Assembly: GCA_002877855.1 (NCBI GenBank)
Contig: PNIA01000017.1
Span: forward strand, 1 to 27,468
Length of the DNA stretch: 27,468 bases
Source of the DNA: Caldisphaera sp.
GTDB taxonomy: Archaea > Thermoproteota > Thermoprotei_A > Sulfolobales > Acidilobaceae
Direction: 5' to 3'
The translations under genes were made by a program, and so were the position numbers. A model generated the notes under the pieces. It had not been told where the DNA came from, searched no databases, and worked only from the letters and a program-made list of their open reading frames with translations. Positions 15,328-23,572 of this stretch are shown here, one piece after another; position 1 is the first letter of the stretch; each line of letters opens with the position of its first letter.

Positions 15328-16770
15328 GTGGGTCAAATGATCAGAATTAATCTTCCTAAAACAGAAATAAATACATTTTACACTTTTTCAGATAAAGAAT
15401 TGCCAGAAGAATATTGTAGGGGGTTATCTTGTTTTGTTAATAGGAGTGAAAAACCAAACTATTGGAATAAGGCAAAAGATCAATATCCAAGGACTTATTG
15501 TTTGGGTAAATGTTATTTATCACCTTCTTCTACTCATGAAGACTCTTATCCAATGATTGAAGTTCTATCGAGAGAGCCTATTCTAAGTAAATTTCTGAAT
15601 AGTAAATTAGATACCCTGAATGATTATATAAAATTAGGAGGTATGAATTCATATACTTATGCTATTACATCTATGAACCAAATAGATGTAATAAATGAAG
15701 TAAAAAAGTCAGGCCTTAGAGGTAGAGGAGGAGCCGGATTTCCTACAGGCATTAAATGGGAATCTGCTTATAATCAGAAAGAAAAGAAAAAATATCTAAT
15801 TGTTAATGGAGATGAAGGTGATCCTGGAGCTTTCAGTGATAGATTTCTTATGGAATTTTCTCCATATTTAGTTATTGAAGGTGCATTAATTGCAGCTTAC
15901 GCTATTGGAGCTGATGAGATTTATTTCTACATAAGGAGGGAATATCCCAAAAGTGTATATAGAATTAAAAGCGCTTTAATAGAAATAAAGAATTATTTTA
16001 AAAAGAAAAATGTTACAATTCCAAAAATTAATGTAGAAATAGGAAAAGGAAGCTATGTTGTAGGAGAAGAAACTGCGTTAATAAATGCCCTTATGGGCAG
16101 AAGGCCAGAACCTACTTCTAGACCTCCATATCCAACAGAAAAGGGTTTATTCGGAAAGCCTACAGTCGTCAATAATGTTGAAACGCTTTCAAATATCCCT
16201 TATATTATTAGTAATGGAGGAAGTAAATATTATGAATTTGGGTTCTCAAAAAGCAGAGGAACTAAACTGATATCACTCAATTCTTTATTTAAAAAGCCAG
16301 GTCTATATGAAGTTGAATTTGGCATAACTTTAGAAGAAATAATTAAAAATGCAGGAGGTCTTAAAAGAGGTACATTAAAAGGATTATTGATAGGAGCACC
16401 ATTATCTGGTATAATAATGCCAGATGAACTTAATACAAGGCTAGGTTATGAAGAGCTTAGAGAAATTGGTTCCTCTTTAGGTCATGGAAACATAATAGCA
16501 TTTAATGAGGAAACCAACATATCGGAACTGTTATATGAAATATTGGATTTTGCTTCATACGAATCTTGTGGTAAATGCACTCCATGCAGACTTGGAACTA
16601 AAAAATTAAGAGATTTAATATCTAAGGGGTTCTTTGATAAAAACGAATTAAATGATGTATATGACATTTTAGAATCTTTAAGGCGTACTAGTTTATGCGG
16701 TCTAGGAATAGGAGCTGGAGAAGTGACATTTTCGATTTTAAATAAATATAAGAATGAGGTGGTAAAATGA
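15328..16770 (+). CDS. NuoF-like NADH-binding FMN/[4Fe-4S] subunit with a compact NuoE-like cysteine motif
   Basis: A 480-residue protein of the NuoF / HydB / FdhB-beta family, which takes hydride from NADH (or delivers it to NAD) through FMN and passes electrons to Fe-S clusters. Motifs: GRGGAGFPTGIKWESA (about residues 130-145, NADH/FMN loop), NGDEGDPGAFSDRFLME (FMN), GEETALINALMGRRPEPTSRPPYP, and ESCGKCTPCRLG with a later LCGLG giving the [4Fe-4S] ligands Cys414, 417, 420, 457. Unusually, the N-terminus has Cys30-x4-Cys35 and Cys58-x3-Cys62, the cysteine pattern of the NuoE [2Fe-2S] site, in a much shorter segment. The stop overlaps the next ATG (ATGA, 16767-16770). Start is GTG 15328, or ATG 15337. 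No other complex I subunits are adjacent. Confidence 0.92.
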   Translation: MGQMIRINLPKTEINTFYTFSDKELPEEYCRGLSCFVNRSEKPNYWNKAKDQYPRTYCLGKCYLSPSSTHEDSYPMIEVLSREPILSKFLNSKLDTLNDYIKLGGMNSYTYAITSMNQIDVINEVKKSGLRGRGGAGFPTGIKWESAYNQKEKKKYLIVNGDEGDPGAFSDRFLMEFSPYLVIEGALIAAYAIGADEIYFYIRREYPKSVYRIKSALIEIKNYFKKKNVTIPKINVEIGKGSYVVGEETALINALMGRRPEPTSRPPYPTEKGLFGKPTVVNNVETLSNIPYIISNGGSKYYEFGFSKSRGTKLISLNSLFKKPGLYEVEFGITLEEIIKNAGGLKRGTLKGLLIGAPLSGIIMPDELNTRLGYEELREIGSSLGHGNIIAFNEETNISELLYEILDFASYESCGKCTPCRLGTKKLRDLISKGFFDKNELNDVYDILESLRRTSLCGLGIGAGEVTFSILNKYKNEVVK

Positions 16771-18779
16771 AAGTGAAAATTAATGGAGTTGAATATACTT
16801 ATGATAAAAAAATCACAATATTAAATGCTTTAAAAGATAAAGGGTTTGATGTACCAACTCTATGCTATGATGAAAGGTTATCTCCGTTTGGTTCATGTAG
16901 ATTGTGTTTGGTAAAAGTTAAAGGCAAAGGTATAGTTACTTCTTGTAACAATTTTATAGAAGATGGTATTGAAATAGTTACTGACGATGATGAAATTGAA
17001 AAGCTAAGAAAAACGAATTTAAAATTATTAGCTGAAAATTATCCTAAAGGATACAAAGATAAATATCCTTATAAAAAATTTCATGAATTGATGAATAAAT
17101 ACGGTCTTGATGGTTACAAATATGAAGAAGATAAAAAACTTTATGATACAAGTCACCCTTATATTTATGTCAATATGAACAGATGTATTAATTGCTACAA
17201 TTGTGTTAGGGTTTGTGAGGATGTTATAGGAAAATTAGTTTGGAGAAGCATTAACAGAGGCTTTAACACATTAATAGTTGCTGAAGGAGATAAACTAGGA
17301 AAAAGTTCTTGTATTAGCTGCAGAAGTTGTATAGACGTTTGCCCAAGTGGGGCAATTGAGGATGCTTTTGTAATAAAATATGGCTATCCAAATGAATTTA
17401 TTGATTCATCATGTACTCTTTGCTCAATCACTTGCCCCATTAAAGTTGGTGTATCAAATGGAAAACCTGTTATGATATATGGTAATGAATCAAAATTAAA
17501 GCTTTCAGCAAGCTGTATAGTAGGCAAATATCAATGGGAAAACCTTTATTATAGTAATGATAGAATATATTTTCCATTGCTAAGGTCTGAGAATGGTTGG
17601 AAAAAAATAAGTTACGATGAAGCACTAGATATTTTATCAAATAGAATTAAAGAAACAGTAAATAATTATGGACCAAACAGTGTTGGAATTATTCTAGCAA
17701 ATAGAATTTCACTGGAAGAACATTATTTATTAAATCTAATCGCAAAAGATGTTATTAAAACTAATAATGTTTTCGATATTATTGAACTTAATTATGGTTA
17801 CTCGGTTAAAAAATACTTATCTAATTTAAATAAAGAGAAAATAATAAAGGCTAATGATATACAAAGTTTAGGAACTATAATAGCTATAGGTGATATAGAA
17901 AAGCATCATCCTACAATTTCTTCAATTTTAATAGATAATATGAAGAAAGGAAAATTAAATTTAATTTCAATAGATGATGTAAATGATTATAGGTCCATCC
18001 ATGAGCAATCTGACTTTTATTCAAGAGTTTCCCAAGAAAAAATGATAAATTTATTTAGGGCATTAGAATTTCTAATAATTTCCCAAGAAAATTACGATAA
18101 AAGATATTTAGAAGAACATTTTGAAAATTTTGATAATTTTTTGAATAAAATAAAATCATATAATTTAGATAATGAAATAAAAGAAATAGCTGAAAATATT
18201 TTAAAAATTATTAATAAGTTACCATTGGCATTATTTTTCGAATTCAATAATTATATAGCAGAAGAACTTTTTAACTTATATTTAATAATGAAATCATTTT
18301 ATGCAAACGTTTATTTAATACCTTTGTTTAGCAATGGTAACGTAATAGAGCATCTATATTTAACAAATAAAGATGATCTAAATTTAAAAACAAATAATAA
18401 AATCATCGATATCATTAGAAATTTAAAAACTTTAATAATAATAGGAAATAATTTGATAGCGAATTCGATTAATAGAGACGAACTAATTAAATCATTAAGC
18501 AATGTAGATTTTATAACTGAAATAACACCTATTATAGATACGAGCGCAAAATATTATGCTAAATTAATTATACCATCACCAACATTTTTAGAAAAATCCG
18601 GTCATTATTTATCTTACGATTTTGATATAAGAGAAGTTAATAAAATAGTAAATAATGGATTAAAGCAAGAATTCGATATATTTAACGACTTAATAATAAG
18701 ATTGGGCGGTAAAGTTGTAGATCAAAAAGAATCTTATAATAAAGTTATTACTAATATAAAATTTGTTAATTCTTTATAA
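16767..18779 (+). CDS. NuoG/FdhA-like Fe-S subunit with degenerate molybdopterin-type domain
   Basis: A 670-residue partner of the NuoF-like protein. N-terminal [2Fe-2S] ferredoxin domain: Cys33, 44, 47, 60. Two [4Fe-4S] sites: Cys140, 143, 146, 150 and Cys182, 185, 188, 192, each likely donating one ligand across to the other. A further cluster in the MopB-type domain: Cys216, 219, 223, 250. The His-Cys cluster loop usual in this family (HxxxCxxCxxxxxC) is lost; the aligned stretch LLAENYPKGYKDKYPYKKF has no Cys. The rest resembles the molybdopterin oxidoreductase fold (LIIPSPTFLEKSGHYLSYD near the C-terminus) but has no recognisable catalytic Cys/Sec site and ends before the dinucleotide-binding domain of formate dehydrogenases (about 900 residues). 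It therefore looks like an electron-wire subunit, not a formate dehydrogenase. Confidence 0.85.
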   Translation: MKVKINGVEYTYDKKITILNALKDKGFDVPTLCYDERLSPFGSCRLCLVKVKGKGIVTSCNNFIEDGIEIVTDDDEIEKLRKTNLKLLAENYPKGYKDKYPYKKFHELMNKYGLDGYKYEEDKKLYDTSHPYIYVNMNRCINCYNCVRVCEDVIGKLVWRSINRGFNTLIVAEGDKLGKSSCISCRSCIDVCPSGAIEDAFVIKYGYPNEFIDSSCTLCSITCPIKVGVSNGKPVMIYGNESKLKLSASCIVGKYQWENLYYSNDRIYFPLLRSENGWKKISYDEALDILSNRIKETVNNYGPNSVGIILANRISLEEHYLLNLIAKDVIKTNNVFDIIELNYGYSVKKYLSNLNKEKIIKANDIQSLGTIIAIGDIEKHHPTISSILIDNMKKGKLNLISIDDVNDYRSIHEQSDFYSRVSQEKMINLFRALEFLIISQENYDKRYLEEHFENFDNFLNKIKSYNLDNEIKEIAENILKIINKLPLALFFEFNNYIAEELFNLYLIMKSFYANVYLIPLFSNGNVIEHLYLTNKDDLNLKTNNKIIDIIRNLKTLIIIGNNLIANSINRDELIKSLSNVDFITEITPIIDTSAKYYAKLIIPSPTFLEKSGHYLSYDFDIREVNKIVNNGLKQEFDIFNDLIIRLGGKVVDQKESYNKVITNIKFVNSL

Positions 18780-18822
18780 TATATGACAATAAAAATTAGA
18801 TAAATATCAGCATAGTAATAAG

Positions 18823-18835
18823 AGTTATATTTTCT
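18823..18835 (+). promoter_or_regulatory. TATA box for the ferredoxin / aldehyde oxidoreductase operon
   Basis: GAGTTATATTTTC centred near 18829 predicts a start close to 18855. The ferredoxin-AOR pair can thus be transcribed separately from the NuoF/NuoG pair despite the 72-bp gap. Confidence 0.4.
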
Positions 18836-18851
18836 GGTTATCTATATTAAT

Positions 18852-19376
18852 ATGGTGGTTTTGTTGGTAAAGATGCTAATGGCTATTCCTGATAGATGTA
18901 CAGGATGTGGAAGATGCGAAGAAGCATGCTCATTTGAACATTTTAATATAATAGATCCTTCTTTATCAGCAATTCATGTCGTTAGGCTAGAAAATGAACC
19001 CTTAGATGCGCCAACATTTTGCATTGAATGCGGTCTTTGCGCTATGCCAGGGGTTTGTCCGGAAAACGCAATATATAGAGATCCTAATACATATGCTGTT
19101 ATAATAGATAGAAATAAATGCGATGGTTGCACAAACTGCATTGTAGTATGTCCTTATGGGGTCATAACATTAGATCATATTGAAAAGAAAGCGGTTAAAT
19201 GCGATCTTTGTGGAGGAGACCCACAATGCGTTAAGGCATGTCCTGAAGGAGCTTTGGCTTATCTAGAGGCAAATGATGCGGCATATTATAAAAGATATTT
19301 CTTTGCGGAATTACAAAAGAAAGGCATGGTGCCAATAGTCCCATATCCATCCCCAAGAACAAGGGAGGCGATATAG
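18852..19376 (+). CDS. Four-cluster [4Fe-4S] polyferredoxin, partner of aldehyde oxidoreductase
   Basis: A 174-residue protein with four cysteine clusters in order: CTGCGRCEEAC; CIECGLCAMPGVCPENA; CDGCTNCIVVCPYG; CDLCGGDPQCVKACPEG. This fits four [4Fe-4S] clusters, as in electron-transfer subunits of the HycB/AorA type. It should carry electrons from the tungsten enzyme encoded directly downstream: its TAG at 19374-19376 touches the ATG of that gene, and GGGAGGCGAT in its last codons serves as the ribosome site. The start may be ATG 18852 (nearly leaderless), or ATG 18873 or 18879 after GGTGGTT; the first cluster begins just after MAIPDR, so all are possible. Confidence 0.9.
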   Translation: MVVLLVKMLMAIPDRCTGCGRCEEACSFEHFNIIDPSLSAIHVVRLENEPLDAPTFCIECGLCAMPGVCPENAIYRDPNTYAVIIDRNKCDGCTNCIVVCPYGVITLDHIEKKAVKCDLCGGDPQCVKACPEGALAYLEANDAAYYKRYFFAELQKKGMVPIVPYPSPRTREAI

Positions 19377-21296
19377 ATGGACGAATGGTATGGATATACA
19401 GGAAAAATATTGAGGGTTGATTTAAGTAAAAATAAAATAATTATTGATGATTTGAAAAGAGAATGGGCAAAACTATATATTGGTGGTCTCGGATTTGCTG
19501 CAAAAATAATGTGGGATGAACAAGTTCCATTAATAGATCCATTATCGCCTGATAATCTATTGATAGCAACCGCAGGACCTATGACAGGAACGCTCGCACC
19601 AGGAAGCGGAAATATATTTTGGGCATTTAAATCGCCTCAAACTAACTTTTGGGGTGAAACGAGATCAGGAGGAAAATTTGGTCCTTTTTTAAAATTTAGT
19701 GGATTCGATATGATAATAGTTAAGGGAAAATCTGAGAAACCAGTTTACCTTTATTTAGAAGGAGGAAACGCAGAAATTAGAAATGCTACCCATTTATGGG
19801 GAATGACTGTACATCAGACCACAGATACATTAAAAAGGGAAGTGGGAGCGAAAGACATTTCTATAGCTACAATAGGCCCTGGTGGGGAAAATCTCGTCAA
19901 ATATGCATCAATAATGAATGACTATGATAGGGCGGCAGGAAGAAGTGGTGGAGGCACTGTTATGGGATCAAAAAAATTAAAGGCTATTGTTGCAGCGGGT
20001 GGATATGGCGTAAGGGTATATGATCCAGAAAAATTTATTTCATTAAGCTATGAAGCAGAAAATGCAATAATAAGCGATCCGGGCAATAGAGCAATGGGAG
20101 CTCACGGAACTGTAGGGGGTTTAATGGGCTTAAATGCTATGGGTGGTCTGCCAACACAAAATTTTAGGACCGGTTATTTTGATAAAGCAAGAAAAATATC
20201 AGCAGATTATTTAGAAAACAATTATATGATAAAAAGGAGAGCTTGTTACAGCTGTACAATTGGATGTAGCAGATATTCGTACGTTGCAGCTGGTCCATTT
20301 GCAACACCACCAAACGAAGGTCCAGAATATGAAACTGTTGATATGAGTGGGGCCATGCCAATGATAGATAATATGGAAGCTATAATAAGGTATAATTATA
20401 TGGCCAATAATTATGGTATTGATACTATTACTCTAGGGCATACGATATCATGGGCAATAGAAGCTTATGAGATGGGAATGATCACGGAAAAGGAAACAGG
20501 CGGAATTAAATTAAAATGGGGAGATGCAGAAACTTTCTTAACATTAGTTGACATGATAGCTTATAGAAAGGGTTTTGGCAATTTATTGGCAGAAGGAAGT
20601 TATTGGGCTGCAAAGAAAATTGGAAAAGGTTCAGAAGATCTTGTTAACCATGTTAAGGGACTTGAGTTTCCAGCGCACGATCCAAGAGTTGAATCTAAGT
20701 TTTTAGCTATACAGTATTCTGTTGGACCAAGAGGAGCTTGCCATGAGCATCCAATATATCCATCTTATGACATGATGGGAGTTGACAGTGGTTTAAGAGA
20801 TGTAGGACTTCCTTGGCCGTTGCCAGATAGACTAGAAGAGGTAGGAGTTAATAGAGGAAAAGCATATAGGGTTATAGCTTTATATGGCGAAGTTATCAAT
20901 AGTCTTGGATATTGTAATTTCTATGCAGCTACTAATGAAACAGGTTCTCTTTCACCTAAAAGGTTAGCGGCTCTTTATTCTTCATTAACAGGGTTTAATT
21001 TAACACCATTACAAATTTTTGAAGCAGGGGAAAGATCATGGAATTTAAAAAGGGCATTTAATTTGAGAGAAGGTCTTGAAAAGTCACACGATAAGCTACC
21101 GAAAAGGATGGAAATTCCGATATTATCTGGACCAGCCAAAGGGCTTAAGGTTGAAAAACCTAATGAATTGTTAGAAGAAGCTTACGAAGGTTTTGGTTGG
21201 GACAAAGAGACTGGATATATTAAAGAGGAAACTTTAAAGAAGCTTGGTTTAGATGATGTGGCTGATTATTTGAGAAAAATTAACAAATTAAAATAA
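19377..21296 (+). CDS. aor: Tungsten-dependent aldehyde:ferredoxin oxidoreductase (AOR family)
   Basis: A full-length (639-residue) AOR-family enzyme. It oxidises an aldehyde to the carboxylic acid with a tungsten bis-pterin cofactor and one [4Fe-4S] cluster, giving electrons to ferredoxin. The N-terminal domain has GYTGKILRVDLS and the pterin segment GNIFWAFKSPQTNFWGETRSGGKFGPFLKFSGFD (read in parts). Cluster ligands are Cys290, 293, 297 (ACYSCTIGCSR) and Cys513 (GYCNFY), matching Cys288/291/295/494 of the Pyrococcus enzyme. GPEYETVD (about residue 315) supplies the conserved Glu region; DPRVESKFLA and GACHEHP hold the pterin/proton-relay region. The substrate (glyceraldehyde, or aldehydes from amino acids) cannot be read. 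It has visibly higher GC and more even codon use than the NuoG-like gene. Confidence 0.95.
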   Translation: MDEWYGYTGKILRVDLSKNKIIIDDLKREWAKLYIGGLGFAAKIMWDEQVPLIDPLSPDNLLIATAGPMTGTLAPGSGNIFWAFKSPQTNFWGETRSGGKFGPFLKFSGFDMIIVKGKSEKPVYLYLEGGNAEIRNATHLWGMTVHQTTDTLKREVGAKDISIATIGPGGENLVKYASIMNDYDRAAGRSGGGTVMGSKKLKAIVAAGGYGVRVYDPEKFISLSYEAENAIISDPGNRAMGAHGTVGGLMGLNAMGGLPTQNFRTGYFDKARKISADYLENNYMIKRRACYSCTIGCSRYSYVAAGPFATPPNEGPEYETVDMSGAMPMIDNMEAIIRYNYMANNYGIDTITLGHTISWAIEAYEMGMITEKETGGIKLKWGDAETFLTLVDMIAYRKGFGNLLAEGSYWAAKKIGKGSEDLVNHVKGLEFPAHDPRVESKFLAIQYSVGPRGACHEHPIYPSYDMMGVDSGLRDVGLPWPLPDRLEEVGVNRGKAYRVIALYGEVINSLGYCNFYAATNETGSLSPKRLAALYSSLTGFNLTPLQIFEAGERSWNLKRAFNLREGLEKSHDKLPKRMEIPILSGPAKGLKVEKPNELLEEAYEGFGWDKETGYIKEETLKKLGLDDVADYLRKINKLK

Positions 21297-21423
21297 TTAA
21301 ACCTTTAAAGTTTTCATTATAGAAATTTATTCTTAAGGAATTAATAAAAAATTTTATACTGGTAATAATATAAACGGATATAATTTTGTTTTATATGTAT
21401 TAACAATGTGATCAGCAATATTA

Positions 21424-22539
21424 ATGGGACTTCAAGGTTTAAAGAGTTGGATAATAATGAGAAGAGATGAAAAATTACTGATTGCAGCAATGTCAGTTAA
21501 TGGATTAATTTTTGGTTCTTCTCAGCTTGTAAATCCTTTATATCTTAAAGATCTTGGTTTAAATGCAGCACTTATAGGATTATTGATAGCAGGGCAAATG
21601 TTAATTGGATCATTTTTATCAATTATTTTTTCTACTCTGGGAGATGCTTTTGGTAGAAAAAAATTTGCCATAATTAATAGATCTATATCTATAGTAGGTT
21701 TTTTGCTCCTTTTTCTTAAATTTCCATATGGTTTATTAATAGTTAGCTTGATGAGTGGAGGCGGACTAACTGGGGCTTTATTAGCAGAAAAATCTCTAAA
21801 TTTAGATAAAAATATGAGTTTATCTTATTCTATTAGCACTTTTCTTTCAGTAATTGGTTCATTATTGCCTATGTTTATAAAATTAAGATATATAATACTT
21901 TTGAACTTATTTATTGTATTAATATCGTTGTCATTAATTTCTTTAATAAAAGAAGATTACAAAGGAGGTAAATTAGATTTTAGATTGAAATCATTTAAAA
22001 ATGTAATGAAATTGTCCTTTGAATCCTTAGTTGGATTAGGGGCAGGTTTAATATTGCCGATAATATCTTTATGGTTTTATTTAAAATTTGCTAAAACAGC
22101 AGTAGAAATAAGTCCAATATTTGCAATATCTAATGGAATATTAGCTGTATCAACTTTATTTTCCCCAAAACTTTCAAGGCATTTAGGAAGAGTTAAAACA
22201 ATCGTTTATACCCATATAATAGGTATAATTTTGTTAATATTACTTCCATTAGCTAATTCATTCTATCTTGCTTCATTAATATTCATATTAAGAAACACAT
22301 TTATGAACATGACAGGGCCTATATTTAGCTCTTTTGTTTTAAATTTAATACCTTATGATGAAAGGGCAAGAGGCCAGAGTCTAATAAACCTTATAGATTC
22401 TATACCTAGATCTTTTGGACCATTTATTGGGGGATATTTATTTTACTTAGGTAATTTAAATCTTCCGTTCTTTATTACAGCTGTTTTATATACAATATCC
22501 ACAATAGGTTTTTATTTATTCTTTAAAGATGTTAAATGA
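21424..22539 (+). CDS. MFS transporter, substrate unknown
   Basis: A 371-residue membrane protein with about 11-12 hydrophobic segments. MFS motif A is clear in the loop after the second segment (LGDAFGRKKFAIINRS, about residues 73-88), and a related RGQSLINLIDSIPRSFGPFIGGYLF segment occurs near residue 320. No substrate signature is recognised. Start is ATG 21424; an in-frame ATG at 21457 (MRRDEKLLIAA) is also possible. GTGATC at 21408-21413 is an exact match to the archaeal anti-Shine-Dalgarno but lies 10 bases away. The 126-base gap before it suggests its own promoter. Confidence 0.85.
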   Translation: MGLQGLKSWIIMRRDEKLLIAAMSVNGLIFGSSQLVNPLYLKDLGLNAALIGLLIAGQMLIGSFLSIIFSTLGDAFGRKKFAIINRSISIVGFLLLFLKFPYGLLIVSLMSGGGLTGALLAEKSLNLDKNMSLSYSISTFLSVIGSLLPMFIKLRYIILLNLFIVLISLSLISLIKEDYKGGKLDFRLKSFKNVMKLSFESLVGLGAGLILPIISLWFYLKFAKTAVEISPIFAISNGILAVSTLFSPKLSRHLGRVKTIVYTHIIGIILLILLPLANSFYLASLIFILRNTFMNMTGPIFSSFVLNLIPYDERARGQSLINLIDSIPRSFGPFIGGYLFYLGNLNLPFFITAVLYTISTIGFYLFFKDVK

Positions 22540-22552
22540 GTTAATAAACCCA

Positions 22553-22559
22553 ATTTTTA
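22553..22559 (+). terminator. Weak T-tract after the MFS gene
   Basis: CAATTTTTATA lies 15 bases after the stop. It is a plausible T-rich archaeal end point, but short and without a hairpin. Confidence 0.25.
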
Positions 22560-22602
22560 TAATTAGGCTGTTTTATATATTTCTTTTTACATTTTATAAT
22601 TG

Positions 22603-22619
22603 GAGGGAGGATTGAGGTG
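22603..22619 (+). promoter_or_regulatory. Purine-rich ribosome site deciding the deiminase start
   Basis: GGAGGGAGG (22602-22610) and GAGGTG (22614-22619) precede ATG 22621. They overlap codons of a longer frame that could start at TTG 22600, so ATG 22621 is the better start. Confidence 0.55.
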
Positions 22620-22620
22620 C

Positions 22621-23499
22621 ATGATTTATTTAGATTCAGAGGTGGGGAAATTAAGAGAAGTAATGATGCATGTCCCTGGGAAAGAGCTGGAAATCGTAAA
22701 TGAAGAGAATTACCGTAAATATTTATTTAATTCTACTGTTAATATTGAGGAATTTAAAAAAGAAATAATAGATTTAATTGAAATATATAAAAACGAAGGT
22801 GTTAAGGTAAATATAGTTCAAGGTTTAGAAGATAAACCAAATGCTGTTTATGCTAGGGATCCATTTTTAATGATACCTTCAGGTGCAATAATTTCTAACT
22901 TTAAATACGATGTTAGAAGAGGAGAAGAAAGCGTATATGAGGAATCATTAAAGAAGTTAAATATTCCTATAGTGAAAAAAATGCAAAACAATGAAATCTT
23001 TGAAGGAGGAAATGCACTAATTATTAGAAATGATGTAGCATTGGTTGGAATTGGTGAAAGAAATAATAAAAGCGGTGTAGAAGCATTTATTTCATTATTA
23101 CAAAAAAATGGTTTTAAAAACATATTTGTTATACAAACCCCTATCAGTAGAATTCACATAGATGAATATGTGTCCCAAATTAATGAAGACACTCTTATTA
23201 CTATTAAACAAATGTTCCCTTGGGAAGTTGCTGACGAATTGAAAAATCTTGGTTTTAATATAGTAACAGTAGAATATTCTGATGTTTCTAAAGATTTCAA
23301 AACAAAGTTATGTTTAAACACCGTTGCGTTAGAGCCCAATAAAATACTTTTAGCAGAAGGGTGCGATGCTGTGAGAAAAATCCTAGAAGAAAATGCAATT
23401 GATGTAATAGAAGTTAAAATGGATGAAGTTGTTAAAGGGGGAGGAAGTATTCATTGTGTAACAGGTCAAATATCTAGAGACTTAGTTTATAATAAATGA
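22621..23499 (+). CDS. Arginine deiminase / amidinotransferase-family hydrolase
   Basis: A 292-residue member of the guanidine-modifying (ADI/DDAH/amidinotransferase) fold. It opens IYLDSEVGKLREVMMHVPGKEL like arginine deiminases. Active-site motifs: YARDPF (Asp80), FEGGNAL (Glu in EGG), RIHIDEYVS (His179, Asp181; HLD in ADI) and GGGSIHCVTGQ with the catalytic Cys279. Such enzymes hydrolyse arginine or a related guanidine compound to citrulline plus ammonia. The length is closer to dimethylarginine hydrolases than to the roughly 400-residue bacterial ADI, and the second acidic residue of EGGD is Asn. No ornithine carbamoyltransferase or carbamate kinase gene is adjacent, so a classical ADI pathway is not supported here. 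The substrate is unknown. Confidence 0.85.
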   Translation: MIYLDSEVGKLREVMMHVPGKELEIVNEENYRKYLFNSTVNIEEFKKEIIDLIEIYKNEGVKVNIVQGLEDKPNAVYARDPFLMIPSGAIISNFKYDVRRGEESVYEESLKKLNIPIVKKMQNNEIFEGGNALIIRNDVALVGIGERNNKSGVEAFISLLQKNGFKNIFVIQTPISRIHIDEYVSQINEDTLITIKQMFPWEVADELKNLGFNIVTVEYSDVSKDFKTKLCLNTVALEPNKILLAEGCDAVRKILEENAIDVIEVKMDEVVKGGGSIHCVTGQISRDLVYNK

Positions 23500-23510
23500 A
23501 TCTATTATTA

Positions 23511-23557
23511 TTTCTTTGTATTCGATAAAGTATTTTATTTTTCTTTGTATACAATAA
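23511..23557 (+). repeat. Two direct repeats in the promoter of the ThDP enzyme gene
   Basis: TTTCTTTGTATTCGATAA (23511-23528) and TTTCTTTGTATACAATAA (23540-23557) match at 16 of 18 positions with a 29-bp period. They fill the 73-bp spacer and flank a TATA-like TATTTTATTT (23531-23540), so they may be a regulator's paired binding sites. Confidence 0.5.
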
Positions 23558-23572
23558 GATTGGTGAACTTTT

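Noticed and set aside
16767..18779. Formate dehydrogenase alpha subunit
   Set aside because: It is too short, lacks the C-terminal dinucleotide-binding domain and any recognisable catalytic Cys/Sec, and sits with a NuoF-like rather than an Fdh-specific partner.
15328..18779. Remnant of respiratory complex I
   Set aside because: No NuoB, C, D, I or membrane subunit genes are near; the pair looks like a soluble NADH module.
21297..21320. Hairpin terminator after the AOR gene (AAACCTTTAAAGTTT)
   Set aside because: The inverted repeat is short, A/T only apart from two pairs, with a mismatch, and lacks a clear T-run; too weak to list.
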